Source: Anadara kagoshimensis (Eukaryota > Mollusca > Bivalvia > Arcoida > Arcidae). From it: DNA of 64,000 nucleotides. A program made the position numbers and the translations under genes. The stretch is from contig CM037870.1 in NCBI GenBank assembly GCA_021292105.1, positions 19,933,424 to 19,997,423 on the forward strand, written 5' to 3'. Within the stretch, counting starts at the first letter, position 1; each line of letters opens with the position of its first letter. Positions 55,655 to 64,000 of the stretch are shown piece after piece. Under the pieces are notes generated by a model. The model was not told the origin of the DNA. It ran no database searches and saw nothing but the letters and a program-made list of their open reading frames with translations.

Positions 55655-55968
55655 GAATTCTCCATCTCCGTGAGTAGGAGATCATGGGTTCGAACTTCGA
55701 CAGGGTTTGACCCAAGCTTTGAAAATGGAGAGTGACTGTTCTTTCGCCAAACACACAACATTACCAAATGAAAGTCACGATTCTTTCGGATTGGATCTTT
55801 AAATAAACGAGGTCCCGTGTCACGGTAGACTTGGCACGATACAGAACCCTGCTGTATAACACCATCAGCGCAACACACAGGCAAAATGTCTTCACCTTCG
55901 CCTATAGCTGGCGGCGTCATTTATAAGTGCAATATTCTTGACTGGGACGTTAAACACCATTAATCAAC
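55655..55968 (+). mobile_element. SINE (family B), full length
   Basis: The head is TCTCCGTGAGTAGGAGATCA with the B-box-like GGGTTCGAACTTC. The body includes GAGTGACTGTTCTTTCGCCA, AATGAAAGTCACGATTCTTT, GAGGTCCCGTGTCACGGTAG and TTCGCCTATAGCTGGCGGCG. The tail is ATTCTTGACTGGGACGTTAA with a CACCATTAATCAACTCAAC end. It aligns over about 310 bp with 20025-20345. Confidence 0.85.
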
Positions 55969-56191
55969 TCAACTCGAATTCTCCATCATTTAGACTCATG
56001 TTCTTTATCACTGATACCATCGGGATTACAAAAATCATCAGTCTACGATCTTGCGATTCCTTAACGATAAGGCTATGCATCGTTACCAGTTATATATAAA
56101 TGAAATTAACTGTGAAGTTTTAACAAATTGTAAATGTTGTAGGTATCATAGGTAATGTTGATAAATCGTGATCAGATATATTTAAACAGAG

Positions 56192-56297
56192 AAGTTATAA
56201 GTACATTCTGAGGCAGCAATTAGTTAAATGATTTTTTTCCAGATAAGTTATAAGTACATTCTGAGGCAGCAATTAGTTAAATGATTTTTTTCCAGAT
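56192..56297. repeat. Perfect 53-bp tandem duplication
   Basis: Positions 56192-56244 and 56245-56297 are identical (AAGTTATAAGTACATTCTGA…TTTTTTTCCAGAT). No divergence, so it is recent, or an assembly artefact. Confidence 0.97.
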
Positions 56298-56359
56298 GCA
56301 ATCTTGTGAATATTAAAAAAAGCAATAAACGGTATTCTTTGGTAAATGGTCACAGAACC

Positions 56360-56523
56360 ATCTTACTACATTTGTGGTTACAGTCGTTACTACATATGTG
56401 ATTCGTTACTACATATGTGACACTATTTTATTACATTTGTGACAGTTACTACACTTGTAGTAGTAATGTCATGTGCTACTTTTGAATTTTTATAAAATAA
56501 TGCATTCAAAAGTAGCACATGAC
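56360..56523. repeat. TTACTACATNTGTG repeats leading into a perfect hairpin
   Basis: About five diverged ~20-bp units (TTACTACATTTGTGGTTACA, CGTTACTACATATGTGATT, CGTTACTACATATGTGACAC and others) run from 56363 to 56461. They are followed by the inverted 20-mers 56468-56487 and 56504-56523 (GTCATGTGCTACTTTTGAAT and its exact complement) around a 16-bp AT-rich loop. Weaker pairing extends outward through GTAG.TTA.TGTCATG. Confidence 0.9.
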
Positions 56524-56529
56524 AGTAAC

Positions 56530-58170
56530 TACATATAGGCGTCCCTCAAACCTTCTATGAAACCCGTTTTCAAGAGATCCATAGGCCTTTTAGTCACATG
56601 AATTTCTATACCATTGCCTGTTTCTAAGCATTCATAAGTATATAAGATTTCCTTTTTACATACCCCACCAATTTAATTCTATGTAAATACTTCATTAAAA
56701 CTATATTTTAGAGAAATGTTCAAAATGGCTTTGTTCAGTAATTTCTATGCTTTTTCAGTCACATTTACAAATGAATTACAAATGGTGGTCTTTTTATTAA
56801 AACCTGTTTCCTTGTTTATTGTCAACAGCAAACACATGTGCAAATAAAGATGAATAGCATTTAATGTATTGCATTATTTATAGGCCGAAGCGATGCAGTG
56901 TTTCCCTATATTAGATATTATAGTCAACATTGTTTCAAATAAATTTTGTTTTTCTAACGACGCTGAGTATCTACGGTCTAGCACTTGCTTCTTTCTTGAG
57001 AGATGGTTATAAACTAAACACAAACACACCAGTCCTATGTCCAAATAGCAATCCCCTTTAGACAAATTCATCCTTTACATTTTCAGAATTTGTGATCCAA
57101 ACAGTCGACAATCACATACTACTGCCCTATGAGTGTACACATAAACAATTTCAGGTCTAGCTATTGTACATTTTTGTTAGTCTGAGGTTTGTAATTTTTC
57201 AATAATTCATGAGATCCTCTGCAGGATGATGTAAGATGTCAAAATGGAGAATTTTATAAACCGTTTATTTGGTAATACGTTTGTTATCTTTTCAGTTTCA
57301 GGTTGCTGTTGCCCTTTTCACAATGTGTCAAAGCTATTCTAGTGCAAAAAAGTTATTCTTCGAAGAAAAACATACTTCGGAACTCCTCTAAAATCAGGGC
57401 AAATTATTCATAAGAGTTTCCATGATCATGATTTTTTTTCCTTTTGGATCAGTTTCCATGGCAATAATAAGTAACTATTTTAATAGTTAATAACCTCCTT
57501 CCGTTTTTACTTTAATGTTGATGCTTTGGGCATTACGGAAACATTTATTGCACAGCACTTTCTTATTACATATTATTGTTTTTATAAAGTATGGTTATTA
57601 GAACACCATTTAATTGCTATATAATCGAGTCGCCACATATGTTCAATCAGATTGCTTGGTACTTGATTGTAAATTATTAAGAGGTTTTTATTTTGCTAAA
57701 AGGATTGAGAGGAAAATATAAAAACAAGTTACGAAATTTTAATACCTACAATAATATTTTAGACATTTTATTCGGAAATTAAGCCATTCAAGTATTTTAC
57801 AGAAAATTTAATAATTCTTAAAATTCACTTGATGTATCGATTAACAAATTTGTGCTCTATGTCGACTCCACCTAAAAGTGTTTGAATTAAAACATTGTAA
57901 AATCTATAAAAATAAAGGAGAAATGGCATCTTTGATTCCAATAAAAGGGGAAAGCGAAACTTATCTTGTTTGGCAGTAAAAGTATTATACCGTATGCATT
58001 TCATATATACCAACCGTATGACATATTTTGTAATTTGCACAAAGTTAGGCTCTATATCTGCGATGTCCTAATTTTGAATATTTATGGATAAAGATATATA
58101 GAAGCATATTCTGAAATCTATAATTCACGGAAAAATCGAGCGCAAGAAACACTAAAAAAATATGTTAAAA
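56530..58170. other. No gene seen; one family F end at 57014-57055
   Basis: AT-rich. ACTAAACACAAACACACCAG followed by TCCTATGTCCAAATAGCAAT is a short reverse-oriented family F end. No coding evidence. Confidence 0.45.
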
Positions 58171-58174
58171 TGGT

Positions 58175-58243
58175 AGATTCCTTCTCTCTCTCTCCACACA
58201 ATTTTTCTCTGTCTCTCTCCACACAATCTCTCTCTTTCTCTCT
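58175..58243. repeat. CT-rich tract with CCACACAA repeats
   Basis: (TC)n interrupted by two CCACACAA(T) blocks: TCTCTCTCTCTCCACACAAT, TCTGTCTCTCTCCACACAAT. Confidence 0.85.
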
Positions 58244-58744
58244 AAGCCAACACACAAACTTACTTAACACACTTAGCTGATAAACTTTGATGAGTTTGAA
58301 TTTAATTATAAAAGCGACAAGTTATCAATTCTAGACAATCTAATGATTAATTGTTCGCAAGGAGAAAAAATTCGGAATAAGTAGGGTGAAATTGGTTAAG
58401 CCAATACATGACCTTATAAAACAATCAACCTAATCACATCTCGGAGCCAAGTAAATAACTTTTCCTTGAGAACTAATTTTCTTCATGAAAGTAGTTATGT
58501 TAAATTTAAAAAGTGGCCATGCCGGGAATATCAAATACCTGTTATTCAGAAAAACACTCGCTAATAACACTTTTTGCACATTTTATTTGGCATTATTCAA
58601 ACATAAAATCGTGAGCCAGAAAATAAATGGTGTTTTAGTTTGTAATTTGCGTTTGGGGATCAGATAAGAAGGCAGGGAGTACTCAGATTGAAGATTAAAA
58701 AGGCAATGGTAACCAATATCTAAGTTAAAGGCACCGTGACATAA

Positions 58745-59290
58745 TAGTATTAGTAAAAATTATACAAATCCTTGGATTTATTTGGTTTTAAATGCTGTCA
58801 ATTTCATTAGAATGGCTTACGAATCAAAGCCAAGGCCGCCACTGCATTTCCTGCCGGGAGTTTTTATTCAATTAAAATTAACACATTCAGACTTTCAATA
58901 TGCATTAAGTCTTAAAAAATAATTTGTCTTTGGTATGAAAGTCAGAGCTATAAAAAAATAAATCAATTTCCTAAGAGTTTTGCAGGTATTAGATCCAACA
59001 AATTTCAGACTTTCAATATGCATTTAGTTTAAAAATATAAATTGGCTTAGGTATGAAAGTCATAGCTATTAAAATTTCTAAATTAATTTCCTAAGAGTTT
59101 AGTAGGCATTAGATATAACACTTTTCAGACTTACAATATGTGTTTGGTTTTTAATTATGTCGATGTCACGAGGTTGGTTTGCGAAGGAAAGCGAAAGTTA
59201 CCGACATTTTTTTAAATGGATTTCCTAAGAGTTTTGTATGCACTGATTTTACACATTTCACAGACTTTGATTGTGTGTTAAATCACACTT
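58745..59290. repeat. ~120-bp tandem array, four units
   Basis: CAGACTTTCAATATGCATTA or variants recur near 58887, 59006, 59127 and 59251. Units also carry GGTATGAAAGTCA.AGCTAT and AATTTCCTAAGAGTTTTG. The first and last units have a different middle section (GGCTTACGAATCAAAG and GGTTTGCGAAGGAAAG). Confidence 0.8.
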
Positions 59291-59299
59291 GGTTAATGC

Positions 59300-59815
59300 A
59301 TTTTTGTCATAATTAAATCGGGAAATGTCAAATTCAATGCAAATGAGTTAAAAAGTCGCATGAAATGCGTGCATTTAAATGACCCAAAGGTGAACCTTTC
59401 TAGTACAGTGCCCTTTTTAACCACTAGCATTTGCATTACAAATTGTCACAATGTATTTATAGTTTTTTTCACTATACCCAGAATTGTGTTTAATGTTTAA
59501 AAAGCCTACATACATTTTTCTTGATTTATATAAGTTTTATTCCAAAAATGTATGAAATTAAAAAGCCGAATTTATATAACCTTTAAATAATTTTTCTACT
59601 ATTTTAAACCTTATGTAAATTGATAAGCATGAGATTGATAAAAACTTAAAGTATTAATTGCACTATTTTTAGAACTGTAATAATGTACTTTTGATATGCT
59701 ATATAGATAAAGTAGAGCAATCTAGATAAGAATTAAAGCATTATAATAGGGACAATAACAGATATAACATGCAAACGAACATGTAATTTCCAAAGCTTAA
59801 ACTTAAGTAAAAACC
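59300..59815. other. No gene seen
   Basis: AT-rich, without a recognised feature. Confidence 0.4.
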
Positions 59816-59829
59816 CCAGATAATCAAAT

Positions 59830-60207
59830 GGAGGCCGTGGTGGCCTTATGGATAAGACGTTAGTGTACAAATCCAGGATCTCTCACCGCTGTGACTTCCA
59901 AGTCCCGCTTAAACCACAAGAGAATTTCCCTTGCCGTTGGCCTTTACTGGTTCACCTGGTATCAGTATAATGGACTAGGGGAGTGGTACGCTTATCTGTG
60001 GTGTACTGACTCTGTGAACTAGCACCCTAAAGTCGCCAGGGCTTACTTAGGTAAGTGCGCGCTAGTACAAGGCAGACCATACAACACACTCGCGCTTCAC
60101 ATGCATACACAAAATTGTTTTTAGAGCAATCCATATAGATTAATAAAATAGTTCTCGTCGCAAATAGCTAAAAGATTGCTGATGCGACGTTAAGCAACAT
60201 TCAACCA
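59830..60207 (+). mobile_element. V-SINE-like element, copy B (full length)
   Basis: GAGGCCGTGGTGGCCTTATG then GATAAGACGTTAGTGTACAA (A-box part), TGACTTCCAAGTCCCG (diverged B-box), TTCACCTGGTATCAGTATAA, GTGCGCGCTAGTACAAGGCA and the 3' hairpin CGTCGC…GCGACG with a TTAAGCAACATTCAACC end. It is flanked by a target-site duplication of about 13 bp with small differences (59816-59829, CCCAGATAATCAAA, and 60208-60220, CCAGATAAACAAA). It is complete, unlike copy A, but its B-box is mutated. Confidence 0.9.
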
Positions 60208-60214
60208 CCAGATA

Positions 60215-61195
60215 AACAAATCGTTAAGAACTTTAGAATAAGCCTGTAAACTATCAAAGAAATACAATAGAAACATGCACAAACATGTGTATTAGATATT
60301 ACATCAAGGAGGCGTGTTCTTACCTTATCAATGCAGATATTTTTTGTTTAATTTTAAAACAAAAATGGATTATGTATGGCAGACAATAAGTGTAAATCGT
60401 GATATTTGCAATTTATATTTGACAATTTATATCTCAAACATTGAAGTTTATAGTGCTATAACTTGCACTTTCGTGTAAAGTAAACTGAATAACGCGCGCT
60501 AGTGCATTCCCTGATTAGTTTGGTTGTTACGGCAGTAAACGTTATGGCACGCCTTTTATAGCACTATTAACACCATTTATATCACTTTTAACACTGTTGA
60601 TAGCATTTTAATGCTGTTTCAATTTGTAGGTCTCCAATTACACCATTTGTTTTGATGCAAAGTCCACACACATGCATTTGAAAACTTAAAAATAAGCCAT
60701 ATTCGCCCATGAAAAACCAACAATCGTTAAACAACATACTTCATCAAAAAGAGCCGTTTTTAAACACGTTAAATTGCACAGCCACACAAAAAAAAAACAA
60801 AAAAAAAAAAAACAGATCTGTCGGATTTAACTAGGAACATTTTTATTTTAACTTGTCTGAAGGAATTCAATAAAAAACCAAATATGTCTTGTTAATGTTG
60901 AAATTTACATGTAATTAGGAAATTAAAAATAAAACCTTATTGTAACTACCCATAAACCACGCTTTACGACGCAGTTTATAGACTTGAATTCATTCACGAA
61001 GCCATTATCGTGATTTTAACGTTCTTTCATCCCAGTTCGGTCTATTGTTTTTTATTACCAAACGTCAAAGATTGACAAATATGGGTTTATCTTTTTAAGA
61101 ATTAATATGGATTGATCTGGAGAGGGAAGGATTCCAGAAAATTAATTAAGAGCCGTAAATTGGTTCAGTGAGTTTTTCCCTGAAACCAATTACTT
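60215..61195. other. No gene seen
   Basis: AT-rich. A poly(A) tract with one C at 60787-60812 may be an old retroposon tail. No coding signal. Confidence 0.4.
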
Positions 61196-61204
61196 AATGC
61201 ATGG

Positions 61205-61530
61205 TCTAAAGAATGATGGTCTTTAACCTCACATTATCCATAGTTAGATAGAACTCATCATTTTTGTTATTCATGGATGTTGGGGAAAAAACTTAATGAA
61301 ATCATGAAGTATACAGAACTTAATTAAGCGTTTTGAAATGTCAACCGGTGACTGAAAATCATCGTAATAGTGCGTTAAATATGATTATTGAATTACTTAC
61401 AGTCGGCATAATAATTCCTTTCTCAATGAGGTTCGCCAGTGTATCACGTGATCACCTCTAACATTTGTGAGGATCGGTTTGTGGACGATTTATGTGGAAT
61501 ATTTCTAGAATACCACTGTTCTTTCGGGTA
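61205..61530 (+). repeat. Local duplication, copy 1
   Basis: AAAGAATGATGGTCTTTAAC, ACTTAATGAAATCATGAAG, GTTTTGAAATGTCAACCGGT, TCACGTGATCA and TAGAATACCACTGTTCTTTC all recur in order 530 bp downstream. No conserved reading frame is seen, but blocks of high identity alternate with variable ones. Confidence 0.85.
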
Positions 61531-61734
61531 AGCGTTAGCTGATAAGATTCGGTTTTAAATGGAAATAACTGTTCCGTACTAACTTTTGGCAGACTGACAA
61601 AAACGGCCCAATGATCCACCCTATTACCATTCTAAAATCGGTTACTGATAAAATTAGGACAACAGAAATAACATAAATCAGTAAAAAAAAAAATCTATTT
61701 ATTTTGTTAATTTTTGTTATTTAAGGAGATTTGC

Positions 61735-62075
61735 AGTAAAGAATGGTGGTCTTTAACTTCGCATTATCCATGAATAGAACGCACCATTTGTGTTTTTTAA
61801 GGATGGGAAAAAAACTTAATGAAATCATCAGATATACAGAGTTTTAATTAGTCGTTTTGAAATGTCAATCGGTGACTGAAAATCATTGTGAATCGCCTTT
61901 AAAGATGTTTATTGAATTACTTACAGTCAAAACAACATTTTCTTTCTCAATGGGGTTCGCCATTGTATCACGTGATCAATATTCTTTAATTAACGGCTGT
62001 GAGGATTGGTGTGTAAGCGATTTACGTGGAATATTCCTAGAATACCAATGTTCTTACGGGAGTGATTACGTCAAA
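61735..62075 (+). repeat. Local duplication, copy 2
   Basis: AAAGAATGGTGGTCTTTAAC, ACTTAATGAAATCATCAGA, GTTTTGAAATGTCAATCGGT, TCACGTGATCA and TAGAATACCAATGTTCTTAC match copy 1. The 85-codon frame at 61857-62114 lies in this copy but is not open in copy 1, so it is not supported as a gene. Confidence 0.85.
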
Positions 62076-62334
62076 TATTCCCGGAATAGCGTCATTTTAG
62101 AGGAAAGCATATAGCGATTCGAATCTGCATCGAATAATAATAAAATGTTCCTCAAAAACTGTAGGTGGTATCACGATAAAGAACTATCGCTTGTCTTAAT
62201 CATGTTTAAAAATTTTTTTTTAATTTTTCAGACCACAATTTTTTTTATAATTTTTTTTTCAGACCACAATATTTTAATTTTTCAAACCAAAAAATTAAGT
62301 AACTCAAATCCGTAACAATCTATTTGCTTTGATA

Positions 62335-62415
62335 TAGGAATGAGGTTGCCAAATGTGTTAAATAACAATCTTACGATTCGATGACCTTATGTTCGAGCCC
62401 CGAGACGGATAGCTT
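62335..62415 (+). mobile_element. tRNA-like sequence
   Basis: AGGTTGCCAAATGTGTTAAA, TCTTACGATTCGATGACCTT and TGTTCGAGCCCCGAGACGG have A- and B-box-like elements at tRNA spacing, without a paired acceptor stem. Probably a SINE head. Confidence 0.45.
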
Positions 62416-62889
62416 CATATTTATTTGAGATTAACGTATGTAGTGTAATTAAGTTGTAGAAATATATAACTAAAGCCTGCTGGTTGATACTTGTACTTTA
62501 TCCAGGTGTCGTTACTGGTAGTCTGTGCGGCATGGGTGGTGAGTGTGTCCCGTCGTGGTATTCCAACAACTTTGGACTGCTTGTCCCAGAACTGGATTCA
62601 GTCCTGTTGTATCTGTCGTGTGTGTTTGTATGACGTCTATGCGTGTCTAAGTGTATATGTGTATTGTTAGGGTTTAAATACCAACAACCTGTAGATGACC
62701 AACAGAATAACATCATATTCATCCTGTTTTTGGTTTATCACCAATGTTTACAGGATTTAAGAATGAGATGTCATTTTATGAATCGTTATTACTAACTAAT
62801 TACAATTAAGTTCACATTAGCACATTTAAATTTGTTTACCAAATCCTAAAGGGCTGAATGTATCAATATATTTCATTACACTACATCTA

Positions 62890-63140
62890 CCAGGATGCCA
62901 AAACAACTGGTGTCTGTTCACCTTGCGGTGACGAACACTAAGATGAACCCAAATTTTGTGTATGCGACACATCATATTTTACGTTTGTTCCAAGTTTGGT
63001 GAAATCCATTCATAGACATTGCATATAAGGAGTTGACAAAATATTTCGACGTAAAACCAGACAGACGAATGGGCGGACAGGAAATTCTTTTAATCCCCCA
63101 AACGTTAGTGTGTATCTGTGTGGAGGGTATAAATATCCAG
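62890..63140. repeat. Dispersed repeat with ATCCCCC / GGAGGGTATAAA end
   Basis: GTTCCAAGTTTGGTGAAATC and CATTCATAGACATTGCATAT precede ACGTAAAACCAGACAGACGA and GGGCGGACAG, then AATCCCCCAAACGTTAG and GTGGAGGGTATAAATA. The layout resembles 50880-51120 (CACCAAGTTTGTGAAATA before the GGACGG block). Confidence 0.55.
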
Positions 63141-63144
63141 GAAA

Positions 63145-64000
63145 ATTTTACATAATTTCAGGGTAATCAAAACACAAGTTCTTAACGAACATGATATAAA
63201 TTTTCATATGTTCGCTTTGTTAATTTTCCTATCTTATGTCAAGCACGTAAATTGATTTTTATTGAAAATTGCTATAATTCAGTCTGAAAATTTATGAGTT
63301 AAGTCATAGCAATAAAATGTCATTTAAATCCCAATGTGCAAAAAGGTGGAAATAAAAAATTTGAAAGGCTTCTATATTAATTATTCAAAAGAGATGCCGA
63401 TTTAAATGTCAGGCTATGAAAATATAACTTTCTGATAGAAAAAAATCTGAGCAACATGCAGTATAATCAGAAATACTTCCGTCAGAAAATCAAATGTTTA
63501 AAACATCAAAAATAAAATATTCATAACTTGTCTCTACGCTATAACCAAGCCTTTGAATATCGGCTTTACTTTCCATGTTTTATTTATAGATAAATGAAAT
63601 TTCGAAATTTCAAATACTCATGATAAAATGTACAGTGTGTTTCAAAGTATCTCGTTCACTCATTGCAGCCTAAAAAAGAATTTTGTCTAAAAAGAGTGGC
63701 TTTGTTACTTAGAAGTTTGGTTTCTCTGATCCCAAAAATGATTCATTTTGCCTATTGACCTCCGTATTGAGATGGAAATAGGCCTAATCCTGGAACCAAA
63801 TATTGTTTGAGCTTTCATCCACTTTGAAAATACCATATGACTATTATATCAGAAAGTTGATGACGCCGTCGATGACATCACAAAAGGTGAACTGACTGGT
63901 GAATATTCCGCGTACTTTTTGTGATATAAAAATAATGCATGCTGTCAGTGGTACCTAAATTTGTTATTCGTGTCCATTTTAATAGGACTATGGTAGCTCA
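63145..64000. other. No gene seen
   Basis: AT-rich sequence to the window end with no recognised repeat or coding frame. Confidence 0.4.

Noticed and set aside
55612..55920. 102-codon minus-strand frame with well-mixed amino acids
   Set aside because: It lies entirely inside a family B SINE, and the corresponding region of the SINE at 20025-20345 is read in the opposite orientation. Such frames are by-products of the SINE.
62490..62650. Plus-strand open stretch after TTTATCCAG encoding a hydrophobic then cysteine-rich peptide (VSLLVVCAAWVV…CCICRVC)
   Set aside because: There is no initiator in frame after the upstream stop, no family match, and the cysteines come from a TGT/GTGTGT-rich stretch. 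A spliced exon cannot be excluded, but nothing else supports it.

Overview
The window is AT-rich (roughly two thirds A+T), carries no operon-like coding, and has no open reading frame longer than about 130 codons. It looks like intergenic or intronic DNA from a metazoan nuclear genome, and I found no convincing host gene or exon. The repeats point to a mollusc, most probably a bivalve. Several tRNA-derived SINEs end in tails such as 'CTTGACTGGGACGTAAAAC', a type common in bivalve genomes, and there are pairs of SINEs resembling the molluscan V-SINE group. This assignment rests on remembered repeat character, not on a database search.

The interpretable content is a layered set of mobile elements. 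(1) A hammerhead-ribozyme family occurs in at least six copies. One ribozyme is intact at 54932-54975 (minus strand), and two loci have a 280-330 bp unit bracketed by ribozyme sequence, as in retrozymes or Penelope-type terminal repeats. (2) A LINE 3' end at 12510-13000 keeps the C-terminal reverse transcriptase tail. Its last ~60 bp form a hairpin shared, with compensatory base changes, with the 3' tails of two SINEs at 21582-21953 and 59830-60207, so it is a likely LINE/SINE partner pair. (3) A dispersed family, here called family F, has about 17 fragments from 917 to 57055. It contains the end of an ORF (…FYGRHH…D.Y.VSVS…LDIFDV-stop) followed by a ~230 bp conserved noncoding part with two hairpins. 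(4) A DNA transposon of 1,634 bp (33363-34996) is bounded by 42-bp terminal inverted repeats that match at 39 of 42 positions. (5) A small-TIR MITE family is clustered at 15830-17035, with one separate copy at 47939-48148. (6) A Tc1/mariner transposase relic lies at 43599-43843.

Layout: 1-15 kb holds SINE tails, family F fragments, short tandem arrays and the LINE 3' end. 15-17 kb is the MITE cluster. 18-19 kb has a 108-bp minisatellite followed by tandem tRNA-like SINE heads. 20-22 kb is SINE-rich. 22-29 kb contains several diverged tandem arrays. 30-35 kb contains family F copies, one head-to-head pair and the TIR element. 35-47 kb has a long (TC)n tract, hammerhead copies, family F and the Tc1 relic. 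46.7-48.2 kb has a minisatellite interrupted by family F, a full family F end and a MITE. 50-56 kb holds SINEs and the intact hammerhead. 56-62 kb has exact and diverged duplications plus the second full V-SINE-like copy.

The parts do not form a host pathway. The functional links suggested are parasitic: a LINE reverse transcriptase probably mobilising SINEs through a shared tail hairpin, and ribozyme-processed RNAs probably moved in trans by a retroelement not present here.
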